This document shows positions 21,202-33,900 of a stretch of DNA of 64,000 nt, piece after piece. The DNA is taken from assembly GCA_942159475.1 (NCBI GenBank), contig OW804097.1:6849685-6913684 (forward strand). The letters run 5' to 3'. Position 1 is the first letter of the stretch. Each line of letters opens with the position of its first letter. A program made the position numbers and the translations under genes. This stretch comes from Sthenelais limicola. Taxonomy: Eukaryota > Annelida > Polychaeta > Phyllodocida > Sigalionidae. The notes beneath the pieces are model-generated. The model had not been told where the DNA came from and made no database searches. It was given only the letters and a program-made list of their open reading frames with translations.

Positions 21202-22840
21202 GGTTTTCTCCCCCAAATATCCCAAAGCTGAAATGCCATTGATATGGTCCCAATTTACTCACATCACATTTTACATATAAATATCTACTTGTGGAAAATG
21301 ATTATCTGATATCATTGTAAAGATAAATATCCAAGGTGGATGAAATAAATTGTGGATGAAAACATCGTTAGTGGATAATGAGTTTTTTTAAATATGATTA
21401 AATAGTTTGTATCAGCCTTGAATATTATATAAAAAGAAGTTGTGATAGAAAAATGCAATTAATGAGTACTTACATTACATTAGGATTGCAGCATTACATC
21501 ACGATGTGATGTCTATATCCTACTAATGAAGTTGTAGTGTACAGTGAGTAAACAAATACCTCCAACCGTTCTTGTAACAAAGTAACAAATAAAGCCCCTT
21601 CCTATGATGCAATGCTATTAAATTCCAATATTATAATCAAATTCCAATCAAGATGAAGCAGATTTAGATTTGGGTGAATTGGTTTCATGATGCTTTGTTT
21701 CACTGAAGTTTAGCCTGACGTGTTTGAGATCATTCAAATAATACATGGAGATAGAGATCGATTGATTTGTATATCATTTTATTCGATCATTATATTGATT
21801 TGTACTTGTGTTTTTTTCAAATTCAGCGTACCATACTACATATCACGCTTATCATGACCATAAGCTGTAGTGTTACATCCGATATTAAACAGTGGCACTT
21901 CTAACATGCATGAGGGCAGTTACATATCCTTTCGCCAAGTCCTGTGATAAAGATTTATTGACTTTAAAGGGACACAGTGTCAATACGCACTCGTTGAATA
22001 GCTGGTTGTTATCATCAGACAGAGACCTATAGATAGTAAATTAGTTTTCCTTAAGTGACTCTGTATTTTGTATCTGAGTAAGTTTATTTCTAACTTTGTA
22101 AGGAATGATTCCTGAATGTTTCTTGGAGAAAAGACATGTCTATTTCCTTTTTCGTTGATAACTCCTTCGATATTTTTAACGTTCTATATATGCCCAAATC
22201 TATCGATTCAAAAAAAATTGAAATTAAGATGTAAAATTAAGGCATAATATATATATAGAGGCGTTATTACCCGTTGTTTGTGCGTGAGTGCCCATGGTGT
22301 ATCTAGCCTATGGTGTTTGATAGTAACCAGTATATATCGAGGTATAACGAATATTAATATTCCTTCGTCTAGTCATACTACCTACGGGTCTAATGATATC
22401 ACAATGAAAATGAATAACTACAAGCTGACTTGGAGCTCAGACTCGGGACATATCTGCTACCCACGTAACTTCTTTGCTCCTTTTATACATGTTTGTTTAG
22501 TCAATGATTGCTATGAAAGAGGACTTTCCCAATTTCTCTTTATCTCCTACAAACGTTTTGACAGCCACCATTGTAAAGCACATATATTAGAACAGTCATC
22601 TTGTATCTTATAGCAACACAACATGTATAGGGGCTCAGCCAACAGCTTCCCAGTGAAGACTCGCCCTTTACTTTGCTTCCATCATCACTGTTGAGTTGGA
22701 CTTTACTACAGCAAGTGTATCAGGGACCAAATTGTATTAATCATGTTAAGAGGTGGACAAGGCGTAAGACACCCAACCTAAAAAGTTTGTTCCTGAACAT
22801 GGTATTATATATGTAAGGATCTAATTTTGAAATAGAAATC
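21202..22840. promoter_or_regulatory. Divergent intergenic region between NLR and receptor-kinase genes
   Basis: The two start codons (21201 minus, 22841 plus) are 1.64 kb apart, head to head, so both promoters must lie here or in unseen upstream exons. AT-rich, with TATA-like runs (tatataaaaa at about 21426; a TA run at about 22245-22256). No TATA box can be assigned with confidence. ORFs in this stretch lack coding features. Confidence 0.4.
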
Positions 22841-24939
22841 ATGATAATGCTAGATATTGTGATACCTACGTTGGCATGGATGGTAGTTGTGAACTGCCTC
22901 CCTCCACAGAAGTTGACCTACACAGCTACCTACACTGTGGGAGAATTCCAGACTAAAACGGGAAAAAGCAAGTCAACCACACACACAGTTACTGACAAGT
23001 GTTTCCTGGAGCGAATAACAACTTTTGATGAACTGCATTGGAAGAATATGCCCTTCCCCTTCACAAATTGTGTCAATGACAATATGTATGAAGCCTACCG
23101 GACGAATAGAAGCACTGGGCGACGAGCACTATCTGTTGGACTGAATTTCACCTGTCCTACTGATAAGATAATATCATCGTATTTAAACATTACAACTGAT
23201 TTTTTAACAACCACTTTAGGATGCGCCACTGGCATAATTTCAATAAATACCAAAGTCATTCAAAGTGGGCAAACTATTTGTAACATTGAAAGGGATATAT
23301 CCTCAACGGAGTCTGGCATAATCCATCTGTTTCATCAGGTAAATATCCTACTAATGAGGTTTCCATTTTCATTGCATGACATCATTGTGATTTGCTAGAA
23401 TAACACACAATCCATTATTGCCTCCTGAAAACGTTTGCTTGTGTCACGTATCTGAGAATATTTGTGAGTTACAGCAAAATGAGTCACAGGTCGCAAACAA
23501 TATAATATAATAGATTTTGAACTACTTTCATATTTGACAAAAATATCAATATCGAGTTGATTCCAATGATAGTAAACAGTGGGACATTTAATAAGTATTT
23601 CTATGTATTAAATTTGGTATTTTCTTTCTGAATATTTCTGGGATCAATACTCGTAAAATGTCTAAATATACTCTATAGGATGAGCTTGGAAATGCAAAGA
23701 TATATCCAATAAGAAATTAGTTATGTGTATTCATATGAATGAGAGCGGTAGATACCACACGTTTTTGCTACTTGTGACTCATTTTCCTGAAACGCATCAC
23801 AATTTATTCCGATCCGATTTGTATTCTGTTTACAGTTCCCCACCAAGTCAAGGGTATCAAATGGAACTATCTTCTACACGCTATATGATAAACAGAGGCT
23901 GATATATAGGAACTGTTCCTATATGAACAATGTGTCCTTAGAAGAGACCACCCTCAACATGAGATACTTGGCTAACAAGAATAAGGGTAAGCAGACGGGA
24001 TCTATACAAGTTAAATTCTCGTTCGAGTATCCCGGTAATCTTTGATCAAAAGGAGGAGTGAGTGAAATTGGTTGCTTTACGCCCTTATCAACACATATAA
24101 AGGTTCTATTAAGGGCGGGAGAGCTGAGAGGGAGGCAGTTTATGATCATACACAGGAAATAGAGATAGAGAAGAAGGGAGAGACAGAGAGAAAGAGACAG
24201 AAAGACACTTTATGGTCATACCCAGGACCATTCAAAAGGAGGAATGGCTCTGGTATCATCTTATTCTCTTATATGGGTATGTGTGGTGGCTGAGGGGTAC
24301 TTGTCCTGCTAAAAAATGTGAGGTCTCACATGAACCGTGATTTAAAAATGTGTTCTCGTAGGGTATTGTATTGATTTTAGTTCCTTTTATACTTTGTGGG
24401 GGGAAACTCATACATAGACTAAGTGTCGCCATTTTTGAATCCCCGAATTATTTTAAGCAAACCAACATAGACATGATATTCTTTTCATTTATTTCTCAAT
24501 GACTTTCCGCACACTGTTTCAAAGTTTAGGAAAGCAAAATCAGAGCACCATGCCTTAAAATATATTACTTTAATGAGAGAGTGAAGTGAGGAATCTGGAT
24601 ATAATGAGGTCTTACGCCAACAAGAACATTCCCCAAAACGTTCATGAATGGACTTGATGTTTCGTCGTCGTTAGTTGCAAATGTATCAGGAATGAAAGCA
24701 TCACGGAATAGAAACTATTATTTCTTAAGGAATTTAGCTTAGAAAGCACCTTTAAATAACTATTTAAGGTTAATCCCATTTTGTCCTATACAAATAATGT
24801 CCCCATGTTTAGGTGTTCATTATTAGTTTCATTGATATGCACATATGCCACTTTTCATTCCAGGTCATTCAAGAGGTTTCAAAGGTGTGATACTTACTGC
24901 TGATCTCCTGGAGCACCTAGAGGAAGAGAAACTTGAAAG
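22841..24939 (+). CDS. RTK exons 1-3: signal peptide and N-terminal ectodomain
   Basis: ATG at 22841 with a hydrophobic leader ([17 protein letters not shown]). Exon 1 (498 nt) is followed by exons at 23836-23986 and 24864-24939 in matching phases (0, 1, 2). The domain has scattered cysteines and N-glycosylation sequons (NRS, NIT, NGT, NCS, NVS). It matches no family I can name. It is not a Sema propeller by any motif visible. Confidence 0.72.
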
Positions 24940-27900
24940 GTAAATAATTAGTATGTACTTGATCATGGCGAAATGGATGTGCTTACGTTCCAAAGGCATT
25001 CATTGGAATGTAATGGTGCAATTGCATACTTTAGACGCCTTTCATATTCAGACAATATTTGATTTACTAGCAAAAAAGTTCTGCTCATGCTTTTGGTGCA
25101 TGTTGTATGGAATTATTTTCTCGTAAAAAATACTTACTAATTCCCTTTGTATCTATTTTCATCTTTTCATCTTTGCTTTACTGTAACTATGCTTCATTTT
25201 CCCTTGATATGTATTCTTCTTGCTAATTATTGCCAAAAGACGATATTAATATTATTAGTGCAGAAATCATGTACTTTGGTATTATTTCAATCTTTGTTAA
25301 CCTTACAAATAGACATGATATTCTTTTCATTTATTTCTCAATGACTTTCCGAATCCTATTTCAAAGTTTAGGAAAGCAAAATCAGAGCAACAATAGAACA
25401 GTTCTGTTCTGAGAATGGACAGTTTCCTAAACAAGACATTTTGGCTGTGGCCAAGGAAACAACTGTTTCCCCGAATCCCCTTAACAAAATAACGACCCCT
25501 CCTCCTCCCCCAATTAATCCCCACTCTATGCGGGAAAAGGCGTTGTCAAGGACTCCATCAGTGTGCGTTACCAACGTATTAAAAATTAGAAGACGTCACG
25601 ACAAAAATACGGAGCGCGCAGACGAGTACGTTTTTCAATTATTGCGTCGTCTGGGGCTAGACCTATAGGCTACATACTTTCCCTTGGATCTTTTTTATTG
25701 GACCAATAGCCTACTCATGAAAATAAAAACCTAGTGGAATAAAGGGCTGTTCTTCCTTAGATATTGTACTTTGGCTGTCTAGCCCGCTTAATAGCTGGCC
25801 TTAAATTGATTCCCTGACCCCCCACCATCATGCCTTAGGTCTGGGGATAAGGAGACAGGTCTTAGGTCTGTCATGACCAATATCTATATCGATAACAGTG
25901 AAATATGGTTCTCACCAAATGCAAGCTTAGCCATTTCTCTTTCCGATGGTGTATAGGGTTAGGCAATTATTTCATATAGGCCTATTAATGCCTTAGAATG
26001 CAACATTAGACAACCCAGTTCTGCGCGCAGATCAGATGTTTGTCAGTGGAGTCAATCCGATAGGCCTAGGCCTACTTGTCAAGTAACAGGGGAAAGGCCG
26101 GAAATTATTGTTTAGCCTAAAGGTAACAGTGAAGTTTCCCTCATATCTTCCTTATTTAAAAACAAATATGGATGAAATTAAATGTATAGGGTTAGAAAAG
26201 CATGCTTTTTCAGAATTTAAACATCTTGACAATGTATTTCAAGTCGAAATAGCACTTTTCAGGGATGTAGGAAGCAATTTAAACATGGGGGGGCCAACTT
26301 TGTCCCACAAAGTGAAATTGTATATCTTGAGTTGATCATCATTATAAGTTGATTTGGGAATAGTTTTCTTATGACACAAGGTTTAAGATTGTGTGTCATC
26401 GCAAGTGGTGTGGTTGACAGTTGAGTTTGTATTCCGAATTTATATGTCTATTTAATACCCTGTGTCGTTGTTTTAATGATGAAATTTACTTATTGATTGT
26501 CTACTTCATTTTCAAGTCGGTTTATTCTTCAATCTCCATATTTTGGGCTCACTTTTCTTTTAAACTCGCACTCCTTGATTGGGGAAAGAATTAGAGATGC
26601 TGAGATCAAATTAAGCAAGAAAAGTGAGTTAAATGAGGTTCTGGGATATTAGGGTATCTGGACCAGAGGCATGGCTGGTGGTCCTAACACTCTAGGTCCG
26701 AACTCTCAGATCAGATAAGAATGGTATGTCAGCCTACTTTGCTAATTTGTATCTCTGCCTAGAACTTGGCGTTTTAATGGGAATATAATGATATTTTGTA
26801 GTCTTAATTGATTTATGAAGGCAATTTGTGGTTTGAGACAGGAGGCTTTCCCTTTGCTGTAAGGCACTTTCTCAACTTCGGGCCTAGACTTCTAACCTTG
26901 GGTTAATTTTCGGCAAAAATGGTTTTCGCACAGGCCACAACTTGTCTATAGCTACAGAAGTTTACTAGCATTTTATATTACTGAGAGAGGGCATTCTCTA
27001 TAGACTGAGCAATTCCACCAATTGGTTGACATATGACTATGAAATAGACTTTTGAATTTACGATGAGAAATTTTGGTCTGGAGGTACTTTAAGCAATTCA
27101 GTTTGCTTCACCAATGGAAAATACTTCAGAAATACCCTACTTTTGCACATCTGGCATAAATATTTAAATTCTATAGGAAAGAAACGCTATTTTTTTTCCT
27201 TAAAATTAACGAAAATATTGCTAATTATTAAAAAAATGGTGTAAATAGAAAAAAAATATGTCCACTCATGGTTACATGTTTATTCAAATTTCATATCATG
27301 ACCATGGGCACTGAATAATTTGAAAAATATATATTTCTAATATCCCATTGGTTAATGTGCAATGCAAAAATGTCTTAGATAGCTTTCACTGTATTATCCC
27401 ATACAATAATGAATGTATCTGAATATTTTAGTTTTCTTTGGAATTAGAGCATATAATATATATTTGAAAAGTGTCTATGTCACCATAATGTGCTGGACAT
27501 TTTAGTTAACAAAAAATAAAATATTTAGAGTTGACAAAATTGAAGTATGGCTGGAGACATAAACAGCCGCATTATACCCCTGCTGTGCATTATTGCACCT
27601 CAAGAGCGCTAAAAGATGATGTCATTGTAACATGCCAGCACATTACAGTGACATAATGTATGTGACATAATAATTATGTCACATTATTTAAACATGTATT
27701 GAGTTGATATATATATAGAACTGTTTCCCTAATAATTTTGCTTCTAACTACTTAAATAGAATTCATATTTACCTTCCTAAACACCCAATACATAGAGAGA
27801 GTGGAACTCGCCGGCAATAATAAAACATTTATTGGACAAGATTCGTCCGCATAAGCACTCTGCATCATGCATATGCAGACAAATCCCGTCCAATAAATTT

Positions 27901-30900
27901 TTAAATTATTGCTGGGGAGTCCCATTCTGTATTTATCATATATGTCCATAAAATTTGATCATAATATTATGTCATCAGATATCACTGAAAAAATATTAAA
28001 CACGCCTCAGAGAGCCCTACGATTATATAGAGAACTTAGTTCTCTATTTAATCATGTGCTTCTTATTATGTATATTTATGATCATGTTACCAGAATAACG
28101 GGTGGATTAAGCAGTCTGGCCACTGTCAGCAAAATGGTGTCGATGCAAAGTTGATGCAAAGACGATGCAATTGCCGGCAATGCACATTGATGAGGAGGGT
28201 TATCGGTGCTGGCATTGCCTTGGCATTGACAAGGGAAAAAAGCTCTGCAACTATAGAACTAATTTTCATGCTTTTATATGGGAAATCTCATCAACCCTCT
28301 CATCGCCGGTAATCGCTGGCTATTCCCAAAGGCATAGCAACATCAAGTTGATGCAAAGACGATGCAATAAATTTCACAAAAATCTTAATGACTACCTCAT
28401 CGCCAACGCATCGCTGACACATCGCCAATGATTTGGTCAACAGTGTCCGGACCGCTTTACCAATCACAGGGATTCGGGCAGCTTTCACTCAGTGTGTTGA
28501 CATGCTTTGCAGAGAGAGATATCAACAGAGCATTTTTATAGTACACATACCATGGATATAAGTATGTCTTTACCATTACCATTACTTAGTCATTATTTGG
28601 CTGTAACTTTTCTTCTAGTTGGAGTATTTTTACAAACTAAAAGGTGTTATGACCCTTATGTCGAGACCTGTAGGCCTACCTGTGTCTGTGTACTTATCAG
28701 CTAGTTCCCGTCACAGATTCCACAAAGCTCCCCTGACTACAATGTTCATTATTAACTTTCCCAATTGTGTCTATATTAGCAGCAACATGTCTAGTTTATG
28801 TAAGAAAAAAATCAATAGAAGCAAATCTTAAAAAATAACAACTTTCAGTCCGGGCCTGCTAAATGATGGCCAATTAGTGGAATCTGGAGGAATTCATTTT
28901 CAGCATTCAAATTTTTGAGTGAAGGTAAAATGTGGGGGGGCCAAACCATACTCTGGCCCCCCACTTTAATTGGTGGGGGGGCCATGGCCCCTGTGGCCCC
29001 CCCTGTTCCAACATCACTGCTTTTTATAATTTTGTGGGAGCTTAATATCCCCGCGATGTGCCTGCCACAATGCAGTAGGGTCAGCTCCTCAGAAAATCTA
29101 CAATCGTCGGCAAGCTTTTTCATTGTTTATTTATGTAACTGTAAACATTCTCTCATATCTGCCTCATTTAATAGCTAAACCTGATATAACAACATATTTA
29201 GGGGTAGAAGAGCATGTTCTTTCTGAATTTCAACACCTTGGCAATGTATTTCGATTAGAAATAACAATTTTTTTCAATTTGCGGGAGCATAAAATCACCA
29301 CAATGTGTAAGCAAGTGTGTCGGAAATTCAGGTGGGAATAGGCAGAATGGGTTTCCCTTATTATATATGGGCAAATATGGGTTTCCCTTATTAGAAAGGG
29401 GGCGACACGGACACGCAAAGAACAGGCAAAAACTGGAACCTATGTGTTTCCCAGGATGAGTGTCTTTGGCGCTCATACCAACTTCGGGGAAACCTTAAAA
29501 AAACTCTTGGCAAAGCTACATCCCAATTTTGCGTTTCCCACTATAGGTGTTGATATATTCCTCAATTTAACAGAAAGACGTCTACTATAGCATCAGGCAC
29601 AGCAAATTTGATGAACGTCACATCCCTTTGATTTGATATTCCACAGTTCTAGACGGGTATCAAAACGATTTAGATTGCCAGTTTTTGTTTGATGAAATCT
29701 CCGCATTCCTAGTAATTTCAGTAATTCTATATTATCAAAGCCTTGTCCGGAAAGAATACAAGTACATACAGCTGCTGCATGAGGGCGCCCCACACCCAGA
29801 ATGCCTGTGCCCCCAGGGTACTACACCAGACTGCAGTGATCCAGCACAGCGCATGACGGGGACAGACACGGCTACGTATTATCTGCCCATCAGTGGACTT
29901 CAGGACGGTGTTCTGGATCCAGAAAGGTTCTCTCTCAGATATGGCTACTGGGCAGCGCCAAATACAGACCTAACCATCAGAATTTCCCTCAAAGTGCCAA
30001 CATTGGTAAGTAGCATAACATGTTCCAAATATTCAAATACTATAACAAATTAAAAACTTGTCATGTTCCTTATACTCTATATCAACGATGGGGGCATATA
30101 ACTTGAACCACAACAGATACACACATGTACAATTTTAAAGAATCCAGTACTGACACAGAATTAGCGTAGCTCAATCCCAAGAGCATTATTCCATCCCTTG
30201 GTCACTCAAAGTATACTACTATACAGTTCTGTATTGTGCCACTATTGGTGTCAAAGCATTGCCGCTGAGCACATTTATTTTCCTATACCCATTCACTCAA
30301 ATCAATAATACCATTTACAGATTACAGGCATGAAAGTTTATTTGACCAACCAGTCCTTCACTGTGTATAGAGAGGAAATGGTAATAGATAACATCATTCC
30401 ACAGAGCCTTCACTTTCAAAAGAAATTGGGGTAGGTATCCCTCAGCTTGTAAGTTAAGTAAGTGCATTATTTCGTTGACTGAGTTAGTTTCCTAAAATCG
30501 GTCCCATAAAGGTTTCCATTGAGATTACATTATTTCCTTCCGTAATCCTATGGAGAAATATCCACCCTCTTCCAGACTTGCCAATATAGAGTACCTAATG
30601 CCTGATTTGTGTGTCTGTGAATGGAAGTTTGGTAGCTGGAATCAAAGCTCAGTCATCACCAAAATCATCTTCATGAATTTCCCTGGAGACCGAGTCGCAG
30701 ATTACACATACTATCCACGCCCCTTCCGATTTTACAACATGCTGTATGAGATTGTTGTGGTTGGCAGGTAAGGACACCACACTATGATAGAAGTAAATGA
30801 AATTGTGTTAACAGCACACGGATCAATTCTAATTCAATCTACCTAATACCTAAACCTAATATCTTGCTAGATATAGAAAAAGATCTGTCACTCTTTCATT

Positions 30901-33900
30901 TATTCCATTCTATTCTGACGTCACTAAGTTAGTACGAAAACTAAACATCTTTTACATGTAGAAATCATAGTATTAAATCATCTGACCAACCATTCAGACC
31001 GTTAGAACCAAGTGACCCAACACGATGTGAGTGTTTCCCCGGCAATGGCCAAGAGGCAGAAGGATGCGATGACTGCGGCAGGTGTCTCTGTAGGAATGGT
31101 ATGGAGTCAGGGGAGTCAGGGGAGTCAGACAGGATCTGTGTGAGTCTATATATTGTTTGAACTTCTAGAATCTGCATATTTTAGGGTATTGAACAATGCA
31201 AACTGCTAAGTTACCTAGGTTTGTTTCAAACTTTTAATTAAACATTGACATTATGATATCATTTACCAACCCTGATAAATTGACTGATATACAATGTTAT
31301 GTTTTTACTATAGCACATACAAAGTGGATAAATATGACTGACTGGGTCAACATTGTTTTCAATCCAATCCAACATACTTTCTTTTCAATCCAATCCAACA
31401 TACTTTCTTTGCAATCCAATCCAACATACTTTCTTTGCAATCCAATCCAACATATTTCTTGATAAAAGTTCTGCAAGCTCCGCTGGACTTTACAAAGAGC
31501 TCAAGTAAAACCAGATCCCAAAATCTGTATGTTTCAGAGCCCCTATGTGACACATGTGACACCAAGCCAAGGACCGTTGTCCGGAGGGACACTGATAACC
31601 ATATATGGACGGTTGTTGAAACCAGCATTACAGATTGACATCTCTGCCAGAGTGACATTGGGAAGGAATCTAACATGCAGCATAGTAGGGTAAGATAACT
31701 AAACTCATTCTCAATGACATTTTCCCAAAATGACTAAACCGAATTGGGCATTATCGATTGAAGCATGTATTCTAATTTGAGAATTTTAGTGTTAGATAAA
31801 TTCTGATATAGTATTGAAGTCAAATATTTAATTACCAGATGTGCCTTTCTACTTGTATAAATTTAAACAAATGCAATAACTCTTTCTTACAATTCCAAAT
31901 AATTGCTCTTATTTTATCTTGCACGACCCGTTTCATCACCTGTGGACTGTATAAGTTTGGTACACCAGTAGAATGGAGATTCAGTTTTGTTGCTTGCATA
32001 TTTATTCCTGATTGAAAACGTAATTCTAACCAACAGTTTTCGCAATTGTTACTTCAGTCATTTTGAGACCATAGTTTGCTATATCTAACACATGATTATC
32101 TATGTTCGCTATTGATATTAGCAATCAATTTTAAATTATGTTAATGTCTAACCGTCGACTTTGATTTAAATAATGTAGGAAATTTTATCTAATGCATGTC
32201 CATCACTACTGTCTAAAACGATACAACATCATATAAACGTTACGATGAAACTATTAGTATTCTTTGACTTGGTTCCTACTTACAGAGACCATCTACAAGA
32301 TGATAGAATCGTTTGCAAGACCAATGTTGGTATTATGCCTGACCAGACCTTGCCCCTGGAACCAGAGTTATTGTTGGCAGGTTTCCCTTACAAGATCAGG
32401 AATCTGCTACAATTGAATTACACTTACACTGCCAATCCCTCCATTACAGAAATCCTGACATCACAGCCTCTTTGTAGGAAGTAAGTAACATATTTGCATT
32501 TCTAAGTTGATTTGTAATAAAGGTGTGTTAAAAAGTTTAACTCACAAATCCGCTTACGCCAACTCTGGAGACAATGGTGAACCCGGGTTATTTTGTACAC
32601 ACAACATTAATGACTTCGTTCCAGGATAGAAATATTTTCCAGATCAAGCCTACTGTCAACAATGTGCCATCATAGGATTTCAATATTAAGGTTTCTACCA
32701 GAATTCTTTTTCATTTAACATATTTATACAGCCATTAGTGATAAGGATATACAAGTCCCACAGGCACTATTATCTAGTCCATGATTTTCCGCCAGGGGCT
32801 GTGTAATGTGTTCTTTATCATAGATTTTATTTAGCCGATATTATGCTTATGCTTTTGAGTCATGAAGTTAAATTCCGGCTGTAAACTTATTAGTGAAATA
32901 AGCACTGAGCATAATTCACCCTACATGTGTTGCTCTCTGAGCAATGCATATATGTATTAAATACATAATATAATGAGGTAGCCCTTCTCAAATATATCAA
33001 ATGTGTTGATAATGGCATAAAGCAACCTATTTCACTCACTAACTGTAATGAGGTGTACACTGGAAGACCAGATTATCGTTTTAAGTGTACTACCTATTTT
33101 GTTCTGTTTTTTACTTGTGTTTATGCTGTCTTAGTAAATATATCATTATTATTTTTATCAGTAAGTTCAGTATCACCATTATAAGCCTTGGTGGCTCAAC
33201 ATTAAATGACTTAATGAAATTGTATTATCCAAGTCGGCAGACAAAGCTTACCGTCACAGGTCAGCATCTGAATGCTCCCACCTTGATATATCTCTTGATA
33301 AAGGACCTGGACCTCCTTGTGGTTGGTACTTCTTACTCTCTGCATTCCTTATGAAATTAATACATTAGTAAAGCTTAGTGTTCATTGATGAAAGTCAATT
33401 TGATAGAGCACTCTCGCATCTAAGGATGCTATTGCAAAACTAAAATATTCCACGCCATTTACAGGGTTGTTTGGGAGAAGACAACGGATACTCTATGATA
33501 TGCGAAGTACCAAAGATGAGTTTTCATGGTGGCGACATTCTAAACATTGGCTTCACTTTTGATGAAGTACTTGTTCCTGGGTTCCAACTCCTACTTCATC
33601 AAGAACCATCATTGTACACCACTGGTCACATCACCAAGAAATGGACCATTTCGCTACAGGTAGAAATTAATGTATGAGGCTACAGGTAGCACGAAATGAG
33701 CTACAAAGTGAAACACTTTTGAATCAATTTTGGATGTTTGCCATCAAAATGTCTACCCTTGTGGCAAATATAGAATATTTTAATTCAACTTTAAGAGAGG
33801 GCTCTAAACTATTACCTTCATTGTCTTTTCCATTACAAACTAATATCCTGCACAGTGTTCAAAGCAGAGAAATATACATGGGTTGCTTCCTCTTGCAAAT

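Noticed and set aside
22278..22613. 111-residue ORF in the divergent intergenic region
   Set aside because: No domain, no splice or homology signal; the real start of the kinase gene is the signal-peptide ATG at 22841.
22841..30005. Sema domain at the N-terminus of the kinase gene
   Set aside because: Expected from the MET-like kinase, but I cannot see Sema or PSI landmarks; left as unassigned ectodomain.
31435..31638. 67-residue ORF covering part of the IPT exon
   Set aside because: It is the wrong frame; the frame starting at 31538 gives the canonical IPT start and matches the phases of both neighbours.
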